A program made the position numbers and the translations under genes. A stretch of 64,000 nucleotides of DNA from Piscicola geometra (lineage: Eukaryota > Annelida > Clitellata > Hirudinida > Piscicolidae): NCBI GenBank assembly GCA_943735955.1, contig OX030956.1, forward strand, positions 2,057,912 through 2,121,911, written 5' to 3'. The notes beneath the pieces were generated by a model. It did no database searches and was not told the origin of the DNA. It was given only the letters and a program-made list of their open reading frames with translations. Shown here piece after piece: positions 1 through 10,830 of this stretch. The first letter of the stretch is position 1. Each line of letters starts with the position of its first letter.

Positions 1-1297
1 TAGGCACAAATAAGTGTGCAAACCTGACTAAACCATGCATCACATCTCATGCAAAAACCATGATAACTCATTTAAAGCCATTTTTTCCAAGATTTCATCT
101 GTATTCTTTTTTTTGAATTTTTCTACCTTTTGTTCAATTATCCTCCATGTGCCGCAAGGGTTCGACTAAATGCCCTTAAAAGCAGCCTTCTAATTGTATT
201 TAGGAGACATTTTCATTTATCACGAAATCAAATGTTTTGCAAAAATCTTTCTAGTTTGATATTGCTTTTGTGACTTTTTTAAATTCGAAAAAATTAATCA
301 ATATTGTTTGCTTAATTCCATGCCTAGTTGCAGCTACGATTTCCTGTGGTCTTTTATTAAAACCACCTATTTTTTGGCTTTAATTATCGTTTTTTTCACA
401 TTGTTAAATGCACGTGTTTCATATACATTTTTGTCAATTTTTTTCTTATACTTTTAGCACGAAAAAAATTTTCTTCTTTTCGTTTTATCATAATTTCAAC
501 ATTTTACTTCAAAACTTATAACAATTCTCTAGACGTTTTCTGCTTTGAAGTGTCACGTTCCAAAATGACTTGAAGAATGCTTGAATCACCAGCAACATCG
601 TTATCTTCATGCACTCAGCTTCGTTGCATTCCAGTGACGTCAGCATGCAGATGATGAATTATTGAAGACATTCATCATTCATTATAACTTATCCTTTTCA
701 GTCCTCGACATTGTCACTGCCTCTTCTCCAGCATAGAATACCTTTTTTGAGGCACACCAATTGAAGTGTCATTGAAAGATCATTATAAAGTTTTTTCAGG
801 AATTTTAAAATATGTAGTGCAGTTTCTAATAAATGAAATTTTCCAAGTGTTCTTACACTATTAATTGCTGGTTAGATTATCTCACCATTACAGTATTGTT
901 TTATCTTCCAAAAACTCAAGCCATTAAAACAGCTATTCCGTTTTCAAACCCAATAAAGATAACGGAAAAAGTTTCATTTTTGAGCTTATTGCCGCTTTAT
1001 ATGAATTTTCTTGCACTCATTAAAATAGATCTTCCAGCCTCACTCTAATCCTCTTATACACTCCTCCATGACACGGACGTAAGAGATGACATGATAAGTA
1101 AAGTTGAAATGGAATGTGAACCTGCTCGCATGGGCACCGTTATTTTGATTACGTAATCACAACGCTTTGTTTCCTTTTTTTCGGTCCTTGAGCAAAAATC
1201 CATTGCATTTTTTCTCCTTCATAACTAATTGTTTGATCATTATTTGAGAAAAAACACAAAAGCATCACAGCCATTCCACTACCACATCAATGAACAG
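1..1297 (+). other. 3' part of intron 1 of lectin gene A
   Basis: No exon is recognised here. By analogy with gene B, where the signal-peptide exon lies 10.5 kb upstream of the lectin exon, this stretch is the end of a long first intron. It holds blocks shared with the other units. The segment around 545-700 resembles 29650-29790 and, inverted, the area near 60050. The segment 955-1085 resembles 30350-30520 and 15030-15230 and ends in a shared core reading TCCTCCATGACACGG. No credible start codon or signal peptide was found. Confidence 0.5.
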
Positions 1298-4200
1298 CAT
1301 CTTCCGAGTTCTGTGACTGGGAGACCTTAGAGCTGGAATGCGAGCACAGTCACGTGCTTCTCGTCAGGAGGGCCTTCTACGGACGCATGAGGGTTGGCAA
1401 GTGCGTTAGCGATCACTATGGCAACGTGGGATGCTCCACTGACGTGAGCAGGCATCTGAACGTCTTGTGTGCAGGCAAGAGGGAGTGCAAGGTGCCGGTG
1501 ATCAGCCTTCACGCCTTCAAGACCTGCCCCAGAGACTTCGCCTCGCACCTCCAAGTGCTCTACCGCTGTCTTCCGGGTTTGCTCACTTTTTGTAAAAGTT
1601 TTAGCTGTAATCTAGAATTGAAAAAACATACACAAAGACATATTTACATTTTCTCAAAACGCAGTTTTAGACTTCAGTTCCATCGCCAAAGACCACCATG
1701 AAGATGCCAAGTGCAACTTGATTCTCAACAATATCAACAGCAACATCAGAATAATAAATAAAAACTATTATTATAATAATGATGGCATTAAAAGAGATAA
1801 CCGAGAAAAGTTGTTCTACAGCAGTGTAAATAAAGACGATGACAGAAATAACAGAGATCTTTCTGACATAAAAGGAAACGTTCATCAATCAAGCAACAAC
1901 AAGTACACAAACAACAAGCACAACGATCTTCAATACGGAAGCAACAGCGAGGCAAGAATTTATTGTTTTTTGTTGGGAGACAAAGAGATGGATGGATGGT
2001 CGAGGTGGTTTGCAGGAAGTGAGAGGAAGGCAACAAGCAGAAGAACAAGAGCTCAAACAACAAGCAGGCAAGAAACACGCCTGATTAATTCCCTCTCTAA
2101 CGATCCCTCCCCTGCCGCTGGTGATGATGATGATGATACTGATGACGATGGACATGATAAAAATTACGTGTATACTGATGATCATCATAACGAAAAACTT
2201 TCACGGAAAATAAGTAATGAAATAAATGAGGAAAGAGAAGATGATGAAGACGCAGGAGATTTATTGCTGGTCAGTGGTAGCATGACTTATGACGACAACG
2301 CTGTCATAACAACCACGTACGATTATCACGTGATCAGGGTGAGTGTGGTGCATCTTGGCAGGCTTCGAGAAAGAGGTGGTAGTGAAGGTAACAAGATGGT
2401 GGTTAAAAGCACTGTCAAGTATCCTCTGGTTACTTCTGCTGGTGATGTTCCTATAAAAAAAAGAAAATATGAGAGTGCTCATGATAATGATACTGAAACT
2501 ATTTGCCCAGTAAGGTAATTAGTTTGTGATGGTTCTTATTTTTTTAAAATTTAATTTTTAATACAATTCAATTTTTATTGACAGATTGGCCACCATAGAA
2601 GACCTTCAAGACAGCATCGTGAGCTACAACCACAACAAAAACACGAACATTTACGAAAAAAAACATGGTGTTGTCAGTGACAGCCATGACGAGAAGTATG
2701 TCCATCAAATCCATAACGGAAAAAAAATAATTTGTGCTGACGCTGTAAAGGAAGGACCTAAAGAAGAAGTCGTCATGACGTCACGATCTTCTTCCCTTCT
2801 GCTGAGTCACGTGGTGTCGGATCAATTGTTTTTGCTGCGCTTCACTGGTGAGTTAAAGTTGCAAGTTTATCGTATGAAGTCGATTAGCACTTTGAGAATG
2901 AGAGAAATTTTACTAGAAGAATATTCGTGGTTGAAGCATGCACTCAAACTGTTTAATCCTCAAATTCATTTCTACACTAAAATAGCAAAAGGATGAATAA
3001 TGATAAACAGCTTTTAATCCCAACTTAGTGTTTTTCAGTTCAAGACATGGAGGTAACTCACTAAGCGAATGATTGAGAAATATTTATGCGTTTCGTAAGA
3101 GTACATTATAATGGGAGAATAATTAAATTATTTCTAGAAAATGCATGTTTATGAAATTTTCATAGATGTATATTTTTGAAAAATTATATTTTTTTGAGTT
3201 TTTTGGTCTATATTGTTCTCAGCCTGACAGACGCAGGCCATTTTACAATGGTTCTAAGAACCATGGTCTTATGCGCCAGAGACGCCACTCCACACGACGT
3301 ACACATCTTTCAATGCATACGTCGCAAACTCCGCATCATTTACACTAGGTATATGATACTTCGAGGTTGCTCGTCAAGGATTCGAACAGGCAACCTTTGA
3401 GTTGCAAGTCCGACGTCTACCATCTATGCCATCCCCGCTCCCTTTTGATAATAAGACTTCATTAAAACATACAACTAGCTTGATTAAAAAAATATTTAAA
3501 AAAATATTAATTGAGTTTTTTGAGTTAAAACAATATGAAGAATAAAACATGTTCAATGCATTCTGAAGCGCCATTACGAGGGCTGGCGCTTCAGAGGCGC
3601 ATGCAGAGTTATGGCGTTTGATACTAAAAGCACGCATCAATTGTTTAAGCACTCGGCTGTCCACCCCTGCCTGCTTATTCGCAACTACTACAACAACAAA
3701 GTAATCAACAACAACGTAACAAACGAGAAATCGACAAACACTTTCAACAAGCAAGAAATAGTCAAAACTTTCTACAACAACAACATTTTTTACAAAAACA
3801 CCAGCCTGAGCCACCTCGCCAGCACACCACCCCTCAAGACACCGCCATCAACTACAGAATTCTCGCCATTAATCACCTGCAAGCCACTATACAGTGTTTA
3901 AACAACGATGATGATAGTGCCAATTACAACATCCACAACAATAATAATTACAATAACAACTACAAAAACTACAATAATAAAAATATATTTAACATCACGT
4001 GTCTTAACAACCAATGGCTTGACCTTCAACTCTTCAACTGCTCTTCAAACACAAACACCGGTGACTATTGCACGAATGAACTTTATTTGACAAATCATTT
4101 CAATAAATAATAAATAGTTTATTTTGATTTTTTAAAGAATAAACTCTGGAAATATAATAGAAACTCTTCGATATAATTTCAATTCTATGCCTTTCCTATA

Positions 4201-5753
4201 TCCATCCATCATACCAGCTCCCCTGGAGATGGAAACGAACCACGTCTTCGATATGTTTGGTCGGTTCTTTAATTTTAAGAAATATTTATGTTTGAATTAT
4301 GAGCTAATCATTTAAACACATGTCTCTCATATGCTCTTCTCACCCACCCATCTACAACGCAGTAATCATGAGCGTGGTGAGCACAGGGGTGGCCATAGGG
4401 ATAGCATTTGGCCTCATCACCTTGGCAACCACCTTGAGGTTCTGCTCTGGCAGGTGGATTGTTATTGTTTATTTGCATTTTAAGATTTTGTACTTTTAAT
4501 TGTTTTCACTCTTTTAGATTCATTGCTTTACATTTTAAACATTGAAACTTCATTCTAGAGCTATATCAAATATCTGATCTTACAGGAAAAGCATTGCGAA
4601 GCGGAAGCGTCTGATTGCAGGTCATCCACGTGATCTCGTCGTCATTCCACAAGGCGACGCACGCAGCGTTGGCATGGTGACGCAGATCCAAACAAGAACA
4701 ACATCGACGTCATCCATCAACAAAAGTAAACACAAAATACAAGCAACAGCCCAAGCCACGCCTTCCTCAAACGTAAACAAAATAGACTCTGACGTCACCA
4801 TGAAGTCGTGTCCTTCGTCACAACTTCCGCTCTGTGATGGCACCTACAACTCATTTCCTAACAAATACATGGAACAAATAGTTTCCGGTGTGTGCAACGG
4901 AGTTTTATGTATTGCAGAAAAAGGAGAACAAGTACAAGGAAGAAGAGAAGATAGAAATAAAGGAAGAGACGAAAAACCAAAAAAAAACAAAACAACAATT
5001 TTTTTAGGCGATAATGAATCACGCAATACTGCTAATCATTCTTCCGAAATGACCGCTCGCACCGGATCTAGTGCTACTGAAAAAGACACTTTCGCCCGTG
5101 GAGGTGTGGCTGAAAGTGTCTGTAGTTGTGGCGTTGCAAACAGTTTTGAGATAGAAAGTGATTTTAAAAATGAAAATATTACAAAAGATCGCTCAAAAAG
5201 ATTCATGAAAAAGCTGAAGCTGGGATGCATTAAAGGGGAGAAGAATGGCGACAATGGAGAAGGATTCGTCAAGCAGAAAAAAGATGAGCCAGTCAGAGAC
5301 ATTTACTCTTCAATTGGTGATAACTCAAAACATATTCAGACCACCATTGGTAGTAATAGTAACACTTACAACAGGATTGTTCATTGCAGCAACTATACCA
5401 GCTATCATAACCCCAGGAAGAGTTACACAAACAATTGCACAAACAGTTGTAACGCACTGTATAAGAAAAACTTCAAAATTTGTCTGTGTGGACCTGCACC
5501 AATCAACAACTGCTCTTTCACACCATCACCACTTGCCTCTCACCAACTATCTGATTTTTCCGAATTTCAACCAACCACACATCTTTTCCATTTTTCCACT
5601 CCACACCCATTCACTTCTACAATTCATCACTCTTTTAATCTCTCCAACAGTCACGCATGCACCGAAGAAAGCAGAAACGCCATCTTTGATCACCTTCACC
5701 GTTGCAAACAACTAAAAAGTCCAGATAACAATAAGCGGGATGCTCATGGTTAA
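1298..5753 (+). CDS. Lectin gene A: SUEL lectin / CUB-like / sushi-like single-pass membrane protein (5' exon outside window)
   Basis: Seven exons are visible: 1298-1576, 1665-2514, 2585-2847, 3650-4060, 4218-4259, 4363-4453 and 4586-5753 (stop TAA). All have GT/AG borders and consistent phases. The first encodes a SUEL/rhamnose-binding lectin domain with the YGR motif. Exons 2-3 encode an acidic, low-complexity stretch around a possible degenerate CUB domain. Exon 4 has four cysteines and a tryptophan in sushi order (GCPPLP, IQC, ITCLNNQW, NC) interrupted by Q- and N-rich inserts. The 91-bp exon encodes one membrane segment (VAIGIAFGLITLATTL), followed by a basic stop-transfer patch (RKSIAKRKR) and a long cytoplasmic tail. 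The first lectin cysteine present in B and C is serine here (SSEFCDW against SCEFCDW). The start lies outside the window, since the first visible exon opens with an acceptor and two codon-completing bases. An EVA1C-like identity was considered because of the SUEL plus membrane layout, but the sushi-like exon argues against it. Confidence 0.8.
3215..3446 (-). repeat. tRNA-derived SINE, family 1, inside an intron of gene A
   Basis: On the minus strand it begins with a tRNA-like head: an A-box-like TGGCATAGATGGTAGA and, about 35 bases on, a B-box-like GTTCGAATCCTTGACG. A shared non-tRNA body follows. A second copy lies at 26868-27083 and a partial body at about 12060-12190. It explains why this intron of A (802 bp) is longer than in B (538) and C (307). 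Confidence 0.65.
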
Positions 5754-6096
5754 GAAGGAAGAGTGACGTGTGATGTAGGAAATGATGATGTTTTATTGTT
5801 CCCATTTGAATGCTTACACTGATTGAGGATAAATGAAATTTAAATAAGTCTGTAATAGGGGTCCTACAAACACTCATCGATTCATTTATACTATTTCAAT
5901 GACCTTGAAGGATTTAATCATTGTCCCTCTCGCAAAGGTCATGCAACGTTGTTGACTGGCATGCGTGAGCCGAACGAAGACAGATTTTGCCGTTTCTATC
6001 GTAGAGTCTTGAAATGCGTCTCATATGGTTTGTTGTATTTGTCATTTGGTTCCTTCCAAAGAAAGCCATTGCCAAAAGCTTTTTCCATTAAAAAAA

Positions 6097-6102
6097 AATA
6101 AA
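6097..6102 (+). terminator. candidate poly(A) signal of lectin gene A
   Basis: An AATAAA hexamer lies 344 bp after the stop codon of gene A, the first exact hexamer I found downstream. It sits just before the convergent gene that ends at 6161. Support is positional only. Confidence 0.3.
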
Positions 6103-6160
6103 ACTATTAATATAAAAATATAAATAACAATTATCACCATCATCGTCATTTTTATCATCA

Positions 6161-7478
6161 TCACCATTTGGACACCTGGAACTTGTTCTTCTCGAGGTAC
6201 TTGGAGATGTCGACCTCCATGTTGTCCTCCTCCTCCACCTTTCTCGAAGTCTGCGCCTCTTCATAACCCACCGGAGCTGCAAAGACTTTTGTCGCCTTTT
6301 TTGAATGCTGTTGTTTGTTTCAGAAAGTGAAATTGTGTAAAAAAAAGTTGCGTCAACCAGTTGCTTCTCTTCTTTCTGCTTTTTCACCCTTTATTTATCT
6401 ACCACTAATTAATCTTCGTTTCTGATTAGTCATTTCCAATGATACCAAAACCAATTCATCACCCTATAATTCTCATCATTCTGTTAATTATCAATTCTCT
6501 CCATCTACGGACCATTCATCAAACCTCCATGCCATCCATCAAGCACTCCCTCTCAGTCAAGTCATTGACTTTTGCACACACTGCATGTAATTCTTCAACC
6601 CCATCACAGCTCACAAATAGCTCTTCCAAAAAACACTCTTTGTATTTTTGACAAATAATTTAACTTTTTTATGACTTTTTTTAGAATTTAATTTTAGACT
6701 TTTATTATTTTTTCTTTCTTTTACTGCTCCACTTAACTCTATGCAATAGCAAACAACTTAGTATTTTCTGAAACATCACATTGACAGGCAAAGAGACTGA
6801 ACGAAGAAAGAAGATAAATGGTGAATAAATAAATTATTGGCTGAAAAAACTTTTTAACAAGGAATGTCTTGCAAACCTCCATGGTCGATGATGAATGAAT
6901 GACCATCAAAGGAGAGACCCTTCTACTGCATCAATATAGATCTACGTCCAACCTTTTCCTTGCAATTAAATATAGCTTGGTGCTTTATTTTTGAATGAAC
7001 ATGAACAAATCATTTTTATAAATTATTATTTATATATTCGAAAAGTTTATTTATTAAAAACTAAAAGTAGAGGTATGTTGGTTGGAATTAATTCCCGCTG
7101 ACAAAGAGGATTTTCTGTACTGGACATATAAACTCCCCGGCGGCAAGAGCAAATAATCTAAATGATGACCGATCAATGTGCTGCCTTCAACGCTGCATTG
7201 TGCTCATCGAATAACTCGTCAAAACACCATTATTTGTCATTACCTCCCATTTTATTTATTTATCAGTACCTTCCATCGTTTCCCTGTCACTTAATACTAC
7301 ACCATATTTATCTGAGATATTAAAAATGCCAGTTTCTTATTTTATTGTTTTCTATTTGTTTAAAATCACATCTAAAAAGTTTCTTGGGAAGTCGACCAGT
7401 TAAAACCTTGGCCAATGAACTGTCGAGAAGCCAGTTCGTCGTGCTGCGCAAAAATCCCTCTTGACCTTTTCACTGCGC
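6161..7478 (-). CDS. Last two exons of an unidentified minus-strand gene
   Basis: The exon 7478-7407 has an acceptor (GAACAG) and donor (CAAG/GTTTTA) and encodes a peptide containing RSRGIFAQHDELASRQFIGQ. It is open in one frame and ends in phase 1. The exon 6276-6161 starts after TTTGCAG with two codon-completing bases, so the frame joins. It reads PVGYEEAQTSRKV, then MEVDISKYLEKNKFQVSKW and a stop. Both are GC-richer than their surroundings and have normal codon use. I do not recognise the protein; the C-terminus is charged and hydrophilic with no membrane segment. It converges on lectin gene A, with about 400 bp between the stop codons. Upstream exons should lie to the right but were not found. 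Confidence 0.5.
6840..6970 (+). repeat. duplicated block, copy 1 of 2
   Basis: About 130 bp containing GACCATCAAAGG and CTGCATCAATA matches 17585-17705 in the same orientation, at moderate divergence. It is part of the roughly 10-11 kb offset direct duplication that links unit A with the relic unit A'. No coding potential was seen. Confidence 0.6.
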
Positions 7479-10400
7479 CTGTTCAATGGGGGTAATGAAG
7501 AAAAAAAATCAAATTTTTCAAAGTAATGCATTTTTTAGTGTTCTAATAATAATAAAAAAATTTGTTTTTGTTTAGCGCCCGGGAACGCAACTGAAGCGCT
7601 CTGCTAAAGCCAATTTAGAGCATTAAATCCTTGGCGATTTCAGAGTAAATAAACTTTTCATTTTAAGCTTTTTTTCTTTTTTATTCGAAACAGCTCAAGA
7701 TTAAAGACATTTTATCTAAGTTCTGAACATGGAACTTTGGAAGATTGTCATCTTTTTCTCTGCTTCAATTAACCTCTGATGATAAACAATGTTAGGTAAC
7801 TTTTTTATGAACATCTTCATCACCATAAAATTTGCAAACGGGATTAGAACCGCTTTCATGAGCACCACCACCATTCCTAATGTTTCGACGTTTTAAGGCA
7901 AAATGGAATATTGTTTGTTAAAAAAAAGTTAACTACTTTTTTATACTTATGTTAAATATGCTAAAAACAATGCGTTAAAATACGATTAACGCACGATTAA
8001 AAGTTTCAATCCAACGATTAACGGCGATTAAAATGTTTAATCGTGGAACAGCTCTAATATTTTTTGAACAAAGAAATTAACAAACACATAAATGCTACTC
8101 GTTAAATTAAAATTAGAAAAAATTTGATGATTAATCTTAATAATTTCAGTGTTCAATAGTTGTAAACCTCCATCAAAACACAACGGTTTTTCGAGCTCTA
8201 ATGCTGCTAAATATTATTCATCGGCTTCATCAAATATTTAGCCTAATGCAGAAACTTCAATTCTCACGCTGAAGATATAACTTTATGTAGTTCTCAATTA
8301 ACACTTTTCAAACGAACCAGAAACATTTTGAATATTTTAAGCTTCATAAACGGCAGAATTATCGAGATAGAACATTACCTGACTTTTAATTAACATTTTA
8401 CAATTTCCCTTTAAGACAAAGCTGTGAAGTTTCAAAAATCTTGAAGTAGTATTGTCGTCGCTTTCATCACAAAATAAATCTAGGAATATTTAAATTTAAT
8501 AAAATGATTTGTTGTTTCTCTAACTCTCTCAAGAAAAATTATTCATGAATAAGGCGTGGTTCAAGCTATACATTTTAATGTGTAAACGTTTATTAATTTT
8601 TTAATATTGCAAAATAATTTATATTGTTTTTACGAGACATTTTTTATCCTTAGATAATAGTTAGCAACCCCCACGACGCTATGCTAATTAGCTTAAACAG
8701 GGGAATTTTCCTGAATGATAGTCATCGTAGAAAACTGAATAACTTTAACTTATTAATGTTTTGACTAACGTCAATTCATAATGTTAAGGTTGAAAAAAGA
8801 ATTTTCTCTCAATGAATATAATTTTAATAATATAAAAACTAAATAACAATTTTAAAAGCGATAACTAGTTTTACACTATGTTATCCACAGTTTGGGCTAC
8901 AGCATATTTTAAAGTTTTTCATGTTACTCTCTCAAAAAATTAATAGTCATTTCGTAATGAAAATGAGCTAAATTATGCAAAAACGCACTAAGTAATGAAG
9001 TACGAATGGGACATCGATCCGTGGCATAATGCACGTTTTATGGAACTTATTTTGGATTAAAACATTCAAATCATAATGTGCACTTCACCGTTTTGTTTTT
9101 AGAAACTATTGCTTCTAAATATGACTTCAATGTTTAAATTTTGTAAAATTGCTACAAATAACTGGGCGGTATCAACGGTAATCATAAAAAGAGATTTATT
9201 AAAACATTATTTTTTAAAATTCTTTTTGTTAATGTAGCTAAATCATGTGTGTGCTGCAATGCATTGCGGCATTGACTCTTTTTTAATCATTTAGACGTGC
9301 CATAAAGCTTGTATTGTTTGTGAGTGAGCTCTGGTCGCTGCATCCACGCAGATTTAGAAATGAGTAACCGTTTTAATAGATTGAATTGTTTTGTTCTAAA
9401 TAAGTCAAAAGCGTCATAAAATTGATTTTCAGATTTAGCATCTGGATTAGTATTCTGGATATTGAACTTTTTTACAAACTGAGTTCGAGTGTAAAAAATT
9501 TAAATTGCAGAAACCGGTGGTGCGGAATTAATGATGAAAATGAAAAATAATGAAATCTCGCATGAACGAATCATAAGAAACATTAATCTATAGACCTTTC
9601 GAAAGCCCTGTATCTGAAAAAAACATTCAGTTAAAAAAAGTTATTTTCAGCCAAATGAGTTTAAATTAAGCAGATAATTTAAGATAAAAAATAAATCGAG
9701 CACAAAAATAAATAAATAAAGAATAAATGTAGCACTGGAAAGAAGAGGTGGCTGGAATGACTGGAGAAGACTTGAATTTCACACGCGACTGCTTGAGTTA
9801 ATGAATTAAAGTATCAGAAAACCGCCTACATTTGACCCTCTTATTTTTATTTTCTTGTCTATCCAATCACGTTTCATGTCTTTTGATTTTTTATATGCTT
9901 GTGTCTTAATATTTTCTGCTTTCAATCATTCAGTTATATGGATTTGTATAGCGCTTTTAAATAAGTTCAAAAACTCTCAGTAATAAACTTGTTTAAATAA
10001 AACAGTATTTAAAGTTTTCAGACACATTGAAATCTTTCAGCATAGTGATTTTAACCACCCTTCACATCTAACCTCACCCAAATCTTTCTTTCCCTTTTTA
10101 ATATATTTTTTTTAAAGTTTATTTATCATAAACCTTTTAAATTAAGTTTTTAAATACCTTTCAGCTTTTCTCCAATTTAGGAGAAATCTTGGCCAGCTGT
10201 AAAATTTTTTTAATTGTTTTGCTAATGAAAATTATTGATAAACTTTATAAAAAAAATGCAAAATAAATACACTCAGTAGAATCATTCAACGTATCAAAGA
10301 ACATCAAACTAACATAAAAATTATCTTTTTTGCACAAATTCATATCTTTTATAAATAATATTCTAAATGATCTAATTTTTATTATCTTGCCTTAATTACA

Positions 10401-10584
10401 AGCATATTCATTTTTATAGCTGTTTTTATATACATTCTTGGAAACTTTGTTTTTTTTTTCAACGGATTTGTAAATTAAAGGCCGAGAGAATCCAAACTCT
10501 TTCACTTTAGGTAAGCAATTCGTTTCTCTAAATTTTTGAATTTAAAAAGACACATAAACATCATGAAAAGAACACATCGTAGGC
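7479..10584. other. AT-rich non-coding stretch
   Basis: No supported exon. Blocks at 7575-7760 and 9720-9900 have diverged direct counterparts at 19330-19440 and 24810-24985, in the same order, so this stretch is paralogous to part of intron 1 of gene B. It may also contain introns of the minus-strand gene that ends at 6161. Confidence 0.45.
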
Positions 10585-10830
10585 AGCACATCCGAAAGAG
10601 AAAGGCGAATCAAAGACAGTTCCTAAAATGATTAATAAGGGGTTGGTGGCAGGAAGGGTGTTTGTTACGTGAGCTTGAGAGGATTGGCACACAAGAGCGA
10701 TTTCATTAGTGAGCGCCTCTGAAGCTGCAGAGTTGTTGAGCGCTATATCATCACGTTCATATCCTGGCCATCCCTCTCATCTGCTGATGCTATCGGCCAG
10801 CTCACAATGCTTCTTCTCTTCGATTTTGAA
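10585..10830 (+). other. conserved non-coding element 1, copy in unit A'
   Basis: About 240 bp including GAGCGCTATATCATCACG and CATATCCTGGCCATCC. It recurs at 25525-25740 (+), at 63385-63610 (-) and in part at 51925-52060 (-). It stands out as well conserved between strongly diverged AT-rich flanks. In gene B this position falls inside intron 1. No frame is conserved across copies, so it is unlikely to be an exon. Confidence 0.65.

Noticed and set aside
1010..1085. Core promoter of gene A (TATACACT upstream of TCCTCCATGACACGG, conserved in other units)
   Set aside because: If the signal exon lies 10 kb upstream as in B, this is intronic; conservation is kept as a note instead.
1718..2518. 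Stand-alone 266-residue protein
   Set aside because: It is one internal exon of lectin gene A; its apparent start is a TTG inside the exon, and it begins after an acceptor at 1664.
3215..3446. A functional tRNA gene
   Set aside because: The A and B boxes are there, but the body does not fold as a tRNA and continues into a repeat shared with two other loci.
3611..4090. Separate small Thr/Asn-rich proteins in gene A
   Set aside because: Wrong frame. The phase set by the preceding exon gives the sushi-like reading from 3650, and the same frame is open in B and C.
1298..5753. Assignment of the lectin genes to EVA1C
   Set aside because: A SUEL domain plus one membrane pass is similar, but the sushi-like exon, single SUEL domain and unrelated tail do not fit.
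7060..7160. Short plus-strand peptide ending DFLYWTYKLPGGKSK
   Set aside because: Looks coding over about 20 codons but has only a weak acceptor and no partner exon or paralogous copy.
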